In this document: positions 8,004-14,231 of the stretch, piece by piece
Numbering within the stretch: position 1 is the stretch's first letter
Layout: the number at the start of each line of letters is the position of its first letter
Assembly (NCBI GenBank): GCA_964449165.1
Contig: CAYVAT010000051.1
Location: forward strand, 1 to 18,828
Reading direction: 5' to 3'
Length of the DNA stretch: 18,828 bases
From: CAYSCW01 sp964449165
GTDB lineage: Bacteria; Acidobacteriota; Aminicenantia; Aminicenantales; Aminicenantaceae
Notes under the pieces: generated by a model
The model's input: the letters and a program-made list of their open reading frames with translations, nothing else
What the model was told of the DNA's origin: nothing
Database searches by the model: none
Position numbers and translations under genes: made by a program

Positions 8004-8958
8004 TGTCGGAACACAATTTTCACAGGATCCCCTGGTTTGGCTTTCAGTCTCTGTGAAGCTGAATCTTCCTTTGCAGCCACTTCGATGAACCCCAGACTCC
8101 CCGCCAGGAACAAGAGTTCCCCTCTCCTTACAGAAGAATAGCTTTTATTGAAGCGGGGAATCTCCACTTCCATCACTTTAAGGCTGATAGCCTTTTCTTC
8201 GCGGCCTTCTCTAAATTTCTGGACCATCCTTTCAGGAATGTTGGTGATGAGATTTCCAAACTTATCAGTATAAAGAATATGGCCGGATATCTCGTTNNNN
8301 NNNNNNNNNNNNNNNNNNNNNNNNNNNNNNNNNNNNNNNNNNNNNNNNNNNNNNNNNNNNNNNNNNNNNNNNNNNNNNNNNNNNNNNNNNNNNNNNTGGT
8401 GATGAGATTTCCAAACTTATCAGTATAAAGAATATGGCCGGATATCTCGTTTTCTTTTAACTCAGACTTTCTTACTTCGAGCTTTGTGTACTCCTTAAGT
8501 TCAGGTCCAAATTCCTCAACAGCAACTCCTTTGGATAAATGCGCAGCCACCGGAGCCATCTTGTCTCGTGCTTCAAAGGTTGTACTTCTCTCAGGCAAAA
8601 AATATCTCTCGTTTTCAACAGATCTCAGCACCAGAGCTTTTTGCTCTTCCAGCGTCATAGTCAGAAGGCCGTTGTCGGGAGCGATGAAGAAATAACTTTC
8701 TGTGCCAGCAAGAAGAATTTTCCGGGAAGACCCGACTCCTGGATCAACAACAACCAAAAAGATCGTGCCCTCAGGAAAATATTTATAGCAGGCAAAAAGG
8801 ATAAAGCCAGCTATCTGGGGATCAAAGGAGTGGGTGCGATGGGTAATGTCCATAATTTGAGCAGCTGGGTTAATTTTCAGGATAGTTCCCTTAAGGGAGG
8901 CAACGAAAAAATCATCCTCTCCGAAATCGGTCATCAGAGCGATGAACGCATTCTTCAT
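8000..8958 (-). CDS. SAM hydroxide adenosyltransferase (DUF62 family), split by an assembly artefact
   Basis: This family hydrolyses S-adenosylmethionine to adenosine and methionine and is related to SAM-dependent fluorinase/chlorinase. The N-terminal domain has LMTDFGEDDFF, VVVDPGVGSSRK and FFIAPDNGLL. The Asp and Arg of the second motif and the His in MAPVAAHLSKG correspond to the family's catalytic Asp-Arg-His set. As written, the gene is broken by 100 N and a repeated 55-bp segment. Removing one repeat copy and the Ns leaves 804 nt, an exact 268 codons. The join then reads DKFGNLITNIPERMVQKF, the expected C-terminal-domain motif, and gives a normal 267-residue enzyme. The ATG at 8958 has no clear ribosome-binding site. 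The stop overlaps the recD2 start by 4 nt. This is the first gene of the minus-strand operon. Confidence 0.92.
8242..8296. repeat. 55-bp contig-end duplicate, left copy
   Basis: This copy is identical to 8397-8451 on the other side of the N run. It is an unmerged contig overlap rather than a biological repeat, because deleting one copy plus the Ns restores the SAM hydroxide adenosyltransferase frame exactly. Confidence 0.97.
8297..8396. other. Assembly gap (100 N) that is probably spurious
   Basis: This run of exactly 100 N is flanked on both sides by the same 55 bases. The contig ends evidently overlap, so no sequence is missing here. 55 is a common assembler k-mer length, which fits a graph-node overlap left unjoined. 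Confidence 0.95.
8397..8451. repeat. 55-bp contig-end duplicate, right copy
   Basis: This is the identical partner of 8242-8296. On the minus strand it encodes the segment ending at FGNLIT of the SAM hydroxide adenosyltransferase. Confidence 0.97.
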
Positions 8959-8966
8959 TCTTGCAT

Positions 8967-8995
8967 ATCTTATTCCATTCCACTCCCCCGGTCAA
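8967..8995 (-). promoter_or_regulatory. Candidate sigma70-type promoter for the minus-strand operon
   Basis: On the minus strand, TTGACC (8995-8990) and TAAGAT (8972-8967) are separated by 17 nt. The -35 box matches the consensus at 5 of 6 positions and the -10 box at 4 of 6. Transcription would start near 8960, only about 2 nt before the ATG at 8958, which fits the lack of a ribosome-binding site there. This is a prediction from motif matching only. Confidence 0.4.
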
Positions 8996-8999
8996 CCTT

Positions 9000-9016
9000 A
9001 CCTAAAGCATTTAGGT
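9000..9016. promoter_or_regulatory. 17-bp dyad, possible operator
   Basis: ACCTAAA-GCA-TTTAGGT is a perfect 7-bp inverted repeat with a 3-nt centre. It sits 4 bp upstream of the candidate -35 box of the minus-strand operon, where an activator or repressor could bind. It could instead form a small hairpin, but no T-run follows on either strand, so it does not look like a terminator. Confidence 0.3.
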
Positions 9017-9052
9017 GATGGTGGCAGGGTTTTGGCAAGGATGGAAGGGAAC
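9017..9052. repeat. Degenerate partial copy of the intergenic hairpin repeat
   Basis: This stretch resembles the right half of the element at 9094-9148: TTTTGGCAAGGATGGA here against TCTTGGCGAAGATGGA there, 13 of 16 positions. It lacks the matching left arm. It may be an eroded copy or chance similarity. Confidence 0.3.
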
Positions 9053-9084
9053 GGGCGCTTTTATTCAGGATTGTCCCAATTAGA

Positions 9085-9157
9085 CGTCGGTTTCTATCCA
9101 TCTGAAGCCCAAAGTGGCGGGTGGGAGAGTCTTGGCGAAGATGGATAGAAACCGACG
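9085..9157. repeat. Intergenic hairpin repeat, copy 1
   Basis: A perfect 18-bp inverted repeat pairs 9085-9102 (CGTCGGTTTCTATCCATC) with 9140-9157, around a 37-nt interior. The 55-nt core 9094-9148 matches 12781-12835 at 46 of 55 positions with no gap. Within the stem, an A-T pair here is a G-C pair in the other copy, so pairing is conserved while sequence changes. This points to a structured interspersed element of the REP type or a structured RNA. No T-run follows, so it is unlikely to be a terminator. Confidence 0.75.
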
Positions 9158-9222
9158 CCCCGCATGCTAACTACCCCCTCCCTCACTTCTATCGAGGAAA
9201 GAGGAATGCGGTGAACATCGCG

Positions 9223-9251
9223 TTGACTGGGCGAGGAAATAGTGTTAACTT
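9223..9251 (+). promoter_or_regulatory. Candidate promoter for the 9258 gene
   Basis: TTGACT (9223-9228) lies 17 nt before a weak TAACTT (9246-9251). A start site about 7 nt downstream would fall on the GTG start codon at 9258, implying a leaderless message. The -10 box matches only 3 of 6 consensus positions, so this is tentative. Confidence 0.3.
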
Positions 9252-9257
9252 CTGAAC

Positions 9258-10907
9258 GTGAAATTCTTAAAAATCCTGGTCAACTCCTTGCTCAGCGGGC
9301 TCCTTTTTTGCCTCCTGCTATCGCTTCTCGTTTCCGATCTTAACATCAATCTCAACATTAATCTTCCCTTCTTCTTCCAGCTCACTCTTTTCCTTTTCAT
9401 AACCTATGGGCTCATCATCAGCCTTCTCTGTTTTCTGGCCTTCTTTGTCCTTCAGTTTTTCCTGGGGAGAAGATTCAACATTGCCTTTATTTCTCCCTCC
9501 TTCCTTTCCATCAGTTTTTCTCTCATTCTTATCCTCTTTCTCCTGATTTTCAGAGGAAATCAAACCTATTTTCAATCCTTCTTCGACCTTGGAACGCAGA
9601 GAATTCTCCAGACTCAATTCATAATTCTTCTCATTCCGGCCTTCATCGGACTGGCCGCCTTTTACCTATACTACCGTTATAAAAAAAGGGCGTTCATCTT
9701 CCTCGTTTATTTCATCCTCTCGCTTGCTTCCCTTGTATACGCGGTCAGTCTCAGGTTTTATTATTCGCTACCAGTAAAGACCAAAAATGTGGCCAGTATC
9801 GAGCCCCAAGAAATCGACAAGAAGATCACTATCATCGGTCTTGAGGGCCTGAGTTTCGACTTTCTGATCCCGGCCATCAATAGTGGAAAGCTCCCCAATT
9901 TTTCCTGGCTGATGGAGAACGGAAGCTGGGGCCAGCTTGAAAGCTTCTCTCCCAGTGAGCCCTTCATTTTCAACAATTCCTTTAACACCGGAAAATTTCC
10001 TTATAAGCATAGACAGGTTTCTCTGTTTATGTTTCAACCCTGGAATGTATCGAGATCCTTGGAAGTCACTCCCCGTTATGTCTTTTTCCGCCAGATGAGC
10101 AAAGCAGGGCTTCTTGAAGTCTCTACCAACAAGACTTCCCTCTTCACCAAAGACATCTGGAAAATCCTGGAGGAAAACAACACCCCATTCATCAAAAAAG
10201 ACTGGCCCTACGAACTCGAAGTCAGTCAACCATCTCCAAAAGCAGAAAAGCTATTCAGTGTATTTTATGATGAATTGAAATTCGAACCCAGCCATATCTT
10301 CAACATAGTCAAACAGGCTTTCTTCAGGGATTTTGAGTATGAGGAAAAAGTCAGCCAGGCAAAAAGCAAAGACTCTCCTCAGCTTATTTATTTTCTGCTG
10401 AATGGCCTGAATATCGTGGAGACTTATTTCTATAAATACAGCTTTCCTGATTTATTCGGCACCATCGACCAGGAAGAGATAACAAAATACGGAGTGATTA
10501 TCGAAAAGTATTACCAATTCTATGATCAAATAATAGGCAAATACCTGGCCGCCCTTAAAGAGGGCGAGCTTCTGGTCATCTATTCCCCTCACGGAATAGA
10601 ACCGCTTCCTGTATGGAAAAGATTTATCGAAAGCCTCCTCGGAAACCCGGAAGTCTCAGCCTACCACGAGAATGCTCCTCCCGGAGCGATATTTCTCTAC
10701 GGCAAAGACATCCTGAGAGGAAACAACATTAAGGGGATGAATCTTGTAGACGTGGTCCCCACTCTCCTCAATTATATGGGTCTGCCTGTTGGAAAAGATA
10801 TGGATGGAATCGTCAGCACATCCATATTTATGGAGGCATTTAAGACAGGAAATCCCATCCTCTATATTTCTTCCTACGAAGAAATAACCATCCGAAGTTC
10901 TAAATAA
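9258..10907 (+). CDS. Membrane-anchored alkaline-phosphatase-superfamily protein with degenerate active site
   Basis: This 549-residue protein starts with a GTG; an in-frame stop at 9246-9248 rules out a longer form. It has about five or six membrane segments in residues 7-166. From about 190 to 520 there is a domain resembling type I phosphodiesterase/nucleotide pyrophosphatase, with IIGLEGLSFDFLIP, GKLPNFSWLMENGSWGQL, FNTGKFP, VIYSPHG and LVDVVPTLLNYMGLPVGKDMDG. Several expected catalytic positions are changed: the first metal Asp is Glu196, the nucleophile Thr aligns with Asn240, the Asp/His of the GxDxxxH-type motif are Asn385/Thr389, and the Asp of SDHG is Pro444. His445 and His470 remain. 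The protein is therefore probably a non-catalytic or strongly diverged member. It is transcribed divergently from the minus-strand operon and converges on lepB, 18 nt away. Its function is unknown. Confidence 0.85.
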   Translation: MKFLKILVNSLLSGLLFCLLLSLLVSDLNINLNINLPFFFQLTLFLFITYGLIISLLCFLAFFVLQFFLGRRFNIAFISPSFLSISFSLILILFLLIFRGNQTYFQSFFDLGTQRILQTQFIILLIPAFIGLAAFYLYYRYKKRAFIFLVYFILSLASLVYAVSLRFYYSLPVKTKNVASIEPQEIDKKITIIGLEGLSFDFLIPAINSGKLPNFSWLMENGSWGQLESFSPSEPFIFNNSFNTGKFPYKHRQVSLFMFQPWNVSRSLEVTPRYVFFRQMSKAGLLEVSTNKTSLFTKDIWKILEENNTPFIKKDWPYELEVSQPSPKAEKLFSVFYDELKFEPSHIFNIVKQAFFRDFEYEEKVSQAKSKDSPQLIYFLLNGLNIVETYFYKYSFPDLFGTIDQEEITKYGVIIEKYYQFYDQIIGKYLAALKEGELLVIYSPHGIEPLPVWKRFIESLLGNPEVSAYHENAPPGAIFLYGKDILRGNNIKGMNLVDVVPTLLNYMGLPVGKDMDGIVSTSIFMEAFKTGNPILYISSYEEITIRSSK

Positions 10908-10925
10908 AAGGAAAACAGGATTTGG

Positions 10926-11648
10926 TTATCTAACCAGATGGAAAATGCGTTTCCACCGTGCCTTGAGGATAAAATTCACGAATTTCTTTAGCCTTTCTCT
11001 GAGGTTTGTCTTCAGGTAGGCATCTTTCTCGGCCCTGTAGGAAAAATAGATCACCCAGGGCTTGCCTTTTATGTTATCGAGAGACAAGAATCCCCAGTAG
11101 CGGCTGTCATAGCTGTTATCGCGGTTATCTCCCATAACAAAACAGTAACCAGGAGGAACTTCCACAGGACCAAAATTATCTCTGATAGTGTCATTATAAT
11201 GATAGTAATCCTCTTTGCTGTGCACTTGGCTGTCGTTGTGAACCTTGTATTCTTCGGGAATAGGCTGGCCATTGATATAGACCTGTTTGTCTTTGATTTC
11301 TATGCTTTCGCCTTCCAGGGCAATGACCCTTTTAACAAAATCCTTGCTGAGATCTTCAGGATACTTGAAGACCACGATATCGAATCTTTTCATTTTTCTC
11401 CTGGGAAGCATCTTCTTCTCCAACGCAAATTGAGGTTGGACATACATGAATTTGTCCACAAGGAGAAAATCACCTATGAGCAAGGTGGGTTCCATGGAGC
11501 CGGTGGGAATCTGGAAGGCCTGCACCACAAAGGTCATCACAAAGAAGACGAAAACAGCCGTCTCTGCGATGAGTTCGAAGTATTCACGAAAGGTACTTCT
11601 TTCTCTTTCCTTCTCTTTTTTCTTTTCTTCTTTCGCTTTCTTCATCAT
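10926..11648 (-). CDS. lepB: Signal peptidase I
   Basis: Signal peptidase I removes signal peptides from exported proteins at the outer face of the inner membrane. The 240-residue form has a highly charged Lys/Glu-rich N-terminus (1-18), a membrane segment (about 28-45), the nucleophile Ser51 in IPTGSMEPTL, the general base Lys106 in DFVKRVIALEGE, and the family motif GDNRDNSYDSRYWG. Only one N-terminal membrane segment is evident. Start: a GTG at 11669 is also in frame but lies inside the upstream gene. ATG at 11648 begins 1 nt after that gene's TAG (TAGGATGATG), so translational coupling is likely and this start is preferred; ATG 11645 is equally possible. It forms an operon with the prenyltransferase. 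Confidence 0.94.
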   Translation of the reverse strand: MMKKAKEEKKKEKERERSTFREYFELIAETAVFVFFVMTFVVQAFQIPTGSMEPTLLIGDFLLVDKFMYVQPQFALEKKMLPRRKMKRFDIVVFKYPEDLSKDFVKRVIALEGESIEIKDKQVYINGQPIPEEYKVHNDSQVHSKEDYYHYNDTIRDNFGPVEVPPGYCFVMGDNRDNSYDSRYWGFLSLDNIKGKPWVIYFSYRAEKDAYLKTNLRERLKKFVNFILKARWKRIFHLVR

Positions 11649-11649
11649 C

Positions 11650-12588
11650 CTAAAATACGAATGAAACACTTAATATAGCTAAAAACACAAAATTCATCAA
11701 GATGGTGGTCTTGACAGCGGGCAGAAAGCCAGGCCAATTACCAAGGTTTTTCATGGCCACTTTAAAGGCCATGAAAGGCAGAGGAAGACTGGCCAGCACA
11801 ATCAATGACCATACGGGCCATCCTCCAAATATTACTCCTGCAAGGACTGCGAGATAGCAGCAGATGGCAAGCAAAAAATAGATGATCAGGCTATTCTTGA
11901 ATCCATAAAGAATCACCCATGTTTTCCTCCCGGTCAAAGCATCAGCTTCTTTATCGGTAAATTCGTTGATCAGAAGAACGAGGGTGGTCAAAATCCCGGA
12001 AGGAACAGCCACCATCAAAGGCCAGAAAGAGCGAAGGACGTTGGCCTGGACATAGTAGGCACCGATAACCATCAAAGGACCCCAAGCCAAGAAGATAGCG
12101 ATCTCTCCCAGGCCTTTGTTAACCAGCCTGACCGGAAAACCATTGTAGCTGAAGACAAAGAAAACAGCCGCCATACCGATCCACAGGATGACATTTCCTC
12201 TGGAGACTGCATTGAGGTAAAGCCCTATGGCTGAACCCAGAGCGGCAAAAACCAGGGAAACAACCAGCGCTTCTGGGGGCTTGACGAGCCCATCCAGGAT
12301 TATCCGGCTTCCTCCTGAGAAAGGAACAAGGGCATAGCGGTTGGAAGCGTCGTTTCCGCTTTTAAAATCAAAGTAATCGTTGGCCACGTTGCAAGCGATA
12401 TGAAAAAAAGAGGCTCCTATCAAGGCCAACAAGAATAATCCCAGATTAAAGTGACGGGTATGCCACCAGGCAAAAGCTGTCCCCACGAAAACAGCACCAA
12501 AAGTGACAGTCAGAAAGGGAAGCCGCAGCAGAAGAAGAATCGCCTTTGCTCTACTCATTTTTAAAGGTCTATTATAAGCCATATTCAT
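11650..12588 (-). CDS. UbiA-family prenyltransferase, MenA-like
   Basis: This 312-residue integral membrane protein has about eight or nine hydrophobic segments. The first Asp-rich prenyl-diphosphate/Mg site is NVANDYFDFKSGND at residues 67-80. The second, NEFTDKEADALTGRKTW at 208-224, carries Asp212 and Asp216. The FSGGSRIILDG segment at 90-100 resembles MenA-type 1,4-dihydroxy-2-naphthoate prenyltransferases, so a role in menaquinone synthesis is the best guess. Other UbiA substrates cannot be excluded, and no other quinone gene is in the window. Start: ATG at 12588; ATGs at residues 3 and 11 are alternatives, and none has a good ribosome-binding site. It is directly followed by lepB. Confidence 0.87.
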   Translation of the reverse strand: MNMAYNRPLKMSRAKAILLLLRLPFLTVTFGAVFVGTAFAWWHTRHFNLGLFLLALIGASFFHIACNVANDYFDFKSGNDASNRYALVPFSGGSRIILDGLVKPPEALVVSLVFAALGSAIGLYLNAVSRGNVILWIGMAAVFFVFSYNGFPVRLVNKGLGEIAIFLAWGPLMVIGAYYVQANVLRSFWPLMVAVPSGILTTLVLLINEFTDKEADALTGRKTWVILYGFKNSLIIYFLLAICCYLAVLAGVIFGGWPVWSLIVLASLPLPFMAFKVAMKNLGNWPGFLPAVKTTILMNFVFLAILSVSFVF

Positions 12589-12780
12589 AAATAATCAAAC
12601 CGTTAAACATCTCATTAGATATGGAACAGTACAGTTCTGGAAACAGCCCTTAAATAACAGAGCTGCATGTTCGGCGAAAGGAACGATCACTTCAAATCCC
12701 CCATATTTTTCCCCACCCGCATCTCCATTTCTATGATGTGCAGATATGCTTCATCCAGTTAGGTAATGAGGCGACTGTTC

Positions 12781-12835
12781 CTGTCCATCCGAAGCCCATA
12801 GTGGCGGATGGGAGGATCTTGGCGAGGATGGACAT
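12781..12835. repeat. Intergenic hairpin repeat, copy 2
   Basis: This 55-nt core is 46/55 identical to 9094-9148. Its terminal arms TGTCCATCC (12782-12790) and GGATGGACA (12826-12834) are perfect complements. An inner CCCAT/ATGGG pair flanks AGTGGCGG. The outer stem seen in copy 1 has decayed, but a shared AACCGA follows the right arm in both, so the homology extends past the core. Confidence 0.75.
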
Positions 12836-12899
12836 CAACCGATACTCTGCGGGCTGACGAATCAGCTTAGCTGACTGTTGTCCAATTTTCTTAATAATA

Positions 12900-13012
12900 A
12901 GGATGGGTGGCATGGGGTGCTCCCCCGCAACGCCCGCAGCGGAAGGGGTTCCCCACGGGGGGATGGGTGGAGCGAGGACGTACGGGGGACACCCCGTGAC
13001 AGGACCCATCCT
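12900..13012. repeat. Long GC-rich imperfect hairpin upstream of ychF
   Basis: Outer arms AGGATGGGT (12900-12908) and ACCCATCCT (13004-13012) pair perfectly. A second stem, GGGGTGCTCCCCCG against CGGGGGACACCCC, is closed by one bulge. GGATGGGTGG also occurs as a direct repeat (12901-12910 and 12961-12970). The composition is much richer in G+C than its surroundings. It is followed by an A-run on the plus strand, so it is not a rho-independent terminator. It could be a mobile palindromic repeat or a structured 5' leader of ychF. Confidence 0.6.
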
Positions 13013-13046
13013 AAAAAAGAGTATAGTCATCATCGCGGAAATGGAG

Positions 13047-13106
13047 ATGCTCATTTTCTCCCTCTTTTTCTTGATGGCAGCTTCTGTTATCATACAGGAA
13101 AGATGA
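13047..13106 (+). CDS. Possible short hydrophobic upstream ORF
   Basis: An ATG at 13047 (or 13041) opens a frame of 19-21 codons encoding a hydrophobic peptide, MLIFSLFFLMAASVIIQER. Its TGA overlaps the ychF ATG as ATGA. GCGGAAA lies about 6 nt before the 13047 start. Coupling to ychF is possible, but an ORF this short can easily arise by chance, and I recognise no family. Confidence 0.2.
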   Translation: MLIFSLFFLMAASVIIQER

Positions 13107-14179
13107 ATTTCACCATTTTTGGATATCCGAAAACCGGAAAGACAACTCTCTTTAATCTTTTGACAGGAGCCAAGATAGAAGTTAAGGCTTATGAGGAAAG
13201 AAAAAAAGAGCCCAATCTGCGCACATGTGCTGTTCCCGATCCTCGATTGGACAAACTGGCAGCGCTTTATCCTGACAAGGAAAAAAAGCCTGCCACTATC
13301 GATTTTGTGGATCTGGCCGGCATGTCCTACGGCGAGATCAAAGACAGTGCCTATCTCGACTATCTCAGACGGGCCGACGGTCTCACTCACGTGGTGAGAG
13401 GCTTCATCGACCCCCAAATTCCTTACCCCAAGGGGGAGGTCAGCCCCAAGGAAGATATCTTATCCATGGATGAGGAACTTATCCTGGCCGATTTAATCTC
13501 TGCGGAGAGCCGACTGGAAAGGCTGGAAAAAGAGCTTCAGAGGACAAAACATCCTGAAGGCGAGAAAGAGAGGGAAGCTCTGGATAAGATACGCCATCAA
13601 CTTGAACAAGGAAAAGCAATTCATCTTCTCGAACTTTCCCCTTCCGAGCAGAAGTTGACTAAAAGCTTCGCCTTTCTCACTCAAAAGCCTCTTCTCCATA
13701 TGATCAATATCGACGAAAACGACATCCCACACATCGAGACTCCAGGGGAGCTTTTCTCGCTACCAGAAAAAGAACTGGCCGCACTGGCTTTCTGCGGGAA
13801 GATTGAAGCAGAAATCCTGGATCTTGAAGATGATGAAGACAGAGAAACCTTCATGAAGGAATACGGGCTGAAAGAATTGAGTGTGACCAGATTTCTAAAA
13901 ACATCCTATGACCTTATGAGGATGCTCACATTCTTCACCATCGGCAAGGAAGAAGTCAAAGCATGGACTACCATGGAAGGAACACCAGCTCAACAAGCTG
14001 CAGGTACTATCCATACAGACATGGAAAAAGGTTTTATCAAGGCAGATGTGATCTCCTGGGACCAGATGCTTCAATATTCCTCTTTTCAAGAAGCCAAGGA
14101 GAAGGCAGCAGTCCGCCTGGAAGGAAAAGACTACATCGTTCAGGATGGCGATGTGATCTATTTCCGGTTTTCTTCGTAG
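13103..14179 (+). CDS. ychF: YchF/OLA1-family P-loop NTPase
   Basis: This 358-residue protein has family-typical length. P-loop GYPKTGKTT is at 7-15, DLAGM at 70-74, and the noncanonical nucleotide-specificity motif NIDE at 202-205; YchF proteins carry NxxE there and can use ATP. A helical coiled region (about 130-190) follows the P-loop portion. The C-terminal TGS domain (about 270-357) has LTFFTIGKEEVKAW, GTPAQQAAGTIHTDMEKGFIKADV and a GDVIYFRF end. The P-loop differs from the usual GLPNVGKST, so this is a diverged member. Start: ATG 13103 with AGGAAAG directly upstream; the frame stays open to 12878, but that part crosses the hairpin and is not conserved-looking. YchF associates with ribosomes and has been linked to stress responses (family knowledge). 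Confidence 0.92.
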   Translation: MNFTIFGYPKTGKTTLFNLLTGAKIEVKAYEERKKEPNLRTCAVPDPRLDKLAALYPDKEKKPATIDFVDLAGMSYGEIKDSAYLDYLRRADGLTHVVRGFIDPQIPYPKGEVSPKEDILSMDEELILADLISAESRLERLEKELQRTKHPEGEKEREALDKIRHQLEQGKAIHLLELSPSEQKLTKSFAFLTQKPLLHMINIDENDIPHIETPGELFSLPEKELAALAFCGKIEAEILDLEDDEDRETFMKEYGLKELSVTRFLKTSYDLMRMLTFFTIGKEEVKAWTTMEGTPAQQAAGTIHTDMEKGFIKADVISWDQMLQYSSFQEAKEKAAVRLEGKDYIVQDGDVIYFRFSS

Positions 14180-14231
14180 CGGATATCCCGATCACAGAAC
14201 ATGCAGAGGGCGGTCGCTACAAATAATAACA

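Larger units (their letters stand above)
12589..13102. other. 514-bp intergenic region between divergent genes
   Basis: This region lies between the prenyltransferase (minus) and ychF (plus). It holds a second copy of the hairpin repeat (12781-12835), a long GC-rich hairpin (12900-13012) and a possible 19-21-residue ORF abutting ychF. I found no convincing promoter pair, tRNA or conserved protein. An open frame continues upstream of ychF through the hairpin, but it has no coding character. Confidence 0.7.

Noticed and set aside
8000..8227. Stand-alone 75-residue protein on the minus strand
   Set aside because: It is the C-terminal part of the SAM hydroxide adenosyltransferase, separated only by the duplicated contig end and the N run.
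8242..8451. Direct repeats flanking a possible mobile element insertion
   Set aside because: The interior is exactly 100 N, and merging the copies restores a gene in frame, so it is an assembly artefact.
9000..9160. CRISPR-like repeats
   Set aside because: There are at most two or three imperfect copies, not regularly spaced, and no cas genes in the window.
9318..9617. 99-codon acidic/lysine-rich minus-strand ORF
   Set aside because: It is the antisense shadow of the Leu/Phe-rich membrane segments of the 9258 gene.
12900..13012. Rho-independent terminator
   Set aside because: There is no T-run after the hairpin on either strand, and it lies between divergently transcribed genes, where a terminator is not expected.
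12878..13102. 75-codon upstream extension of the ychF reading frame
   Set aside because: It runs through the GC-rich hairpin, has no family similarity, and the ATG at 13103 with AGGAAAG upstream gives the normal YchF N-terminus at the P-loop.
12731..13417. 228-codon minus-strand ORF across the intergenic region and the start of ychF
   Set aside because: It is antisense to the conserved ychF P-loop region and to two hairpins, with no recognisable domain.
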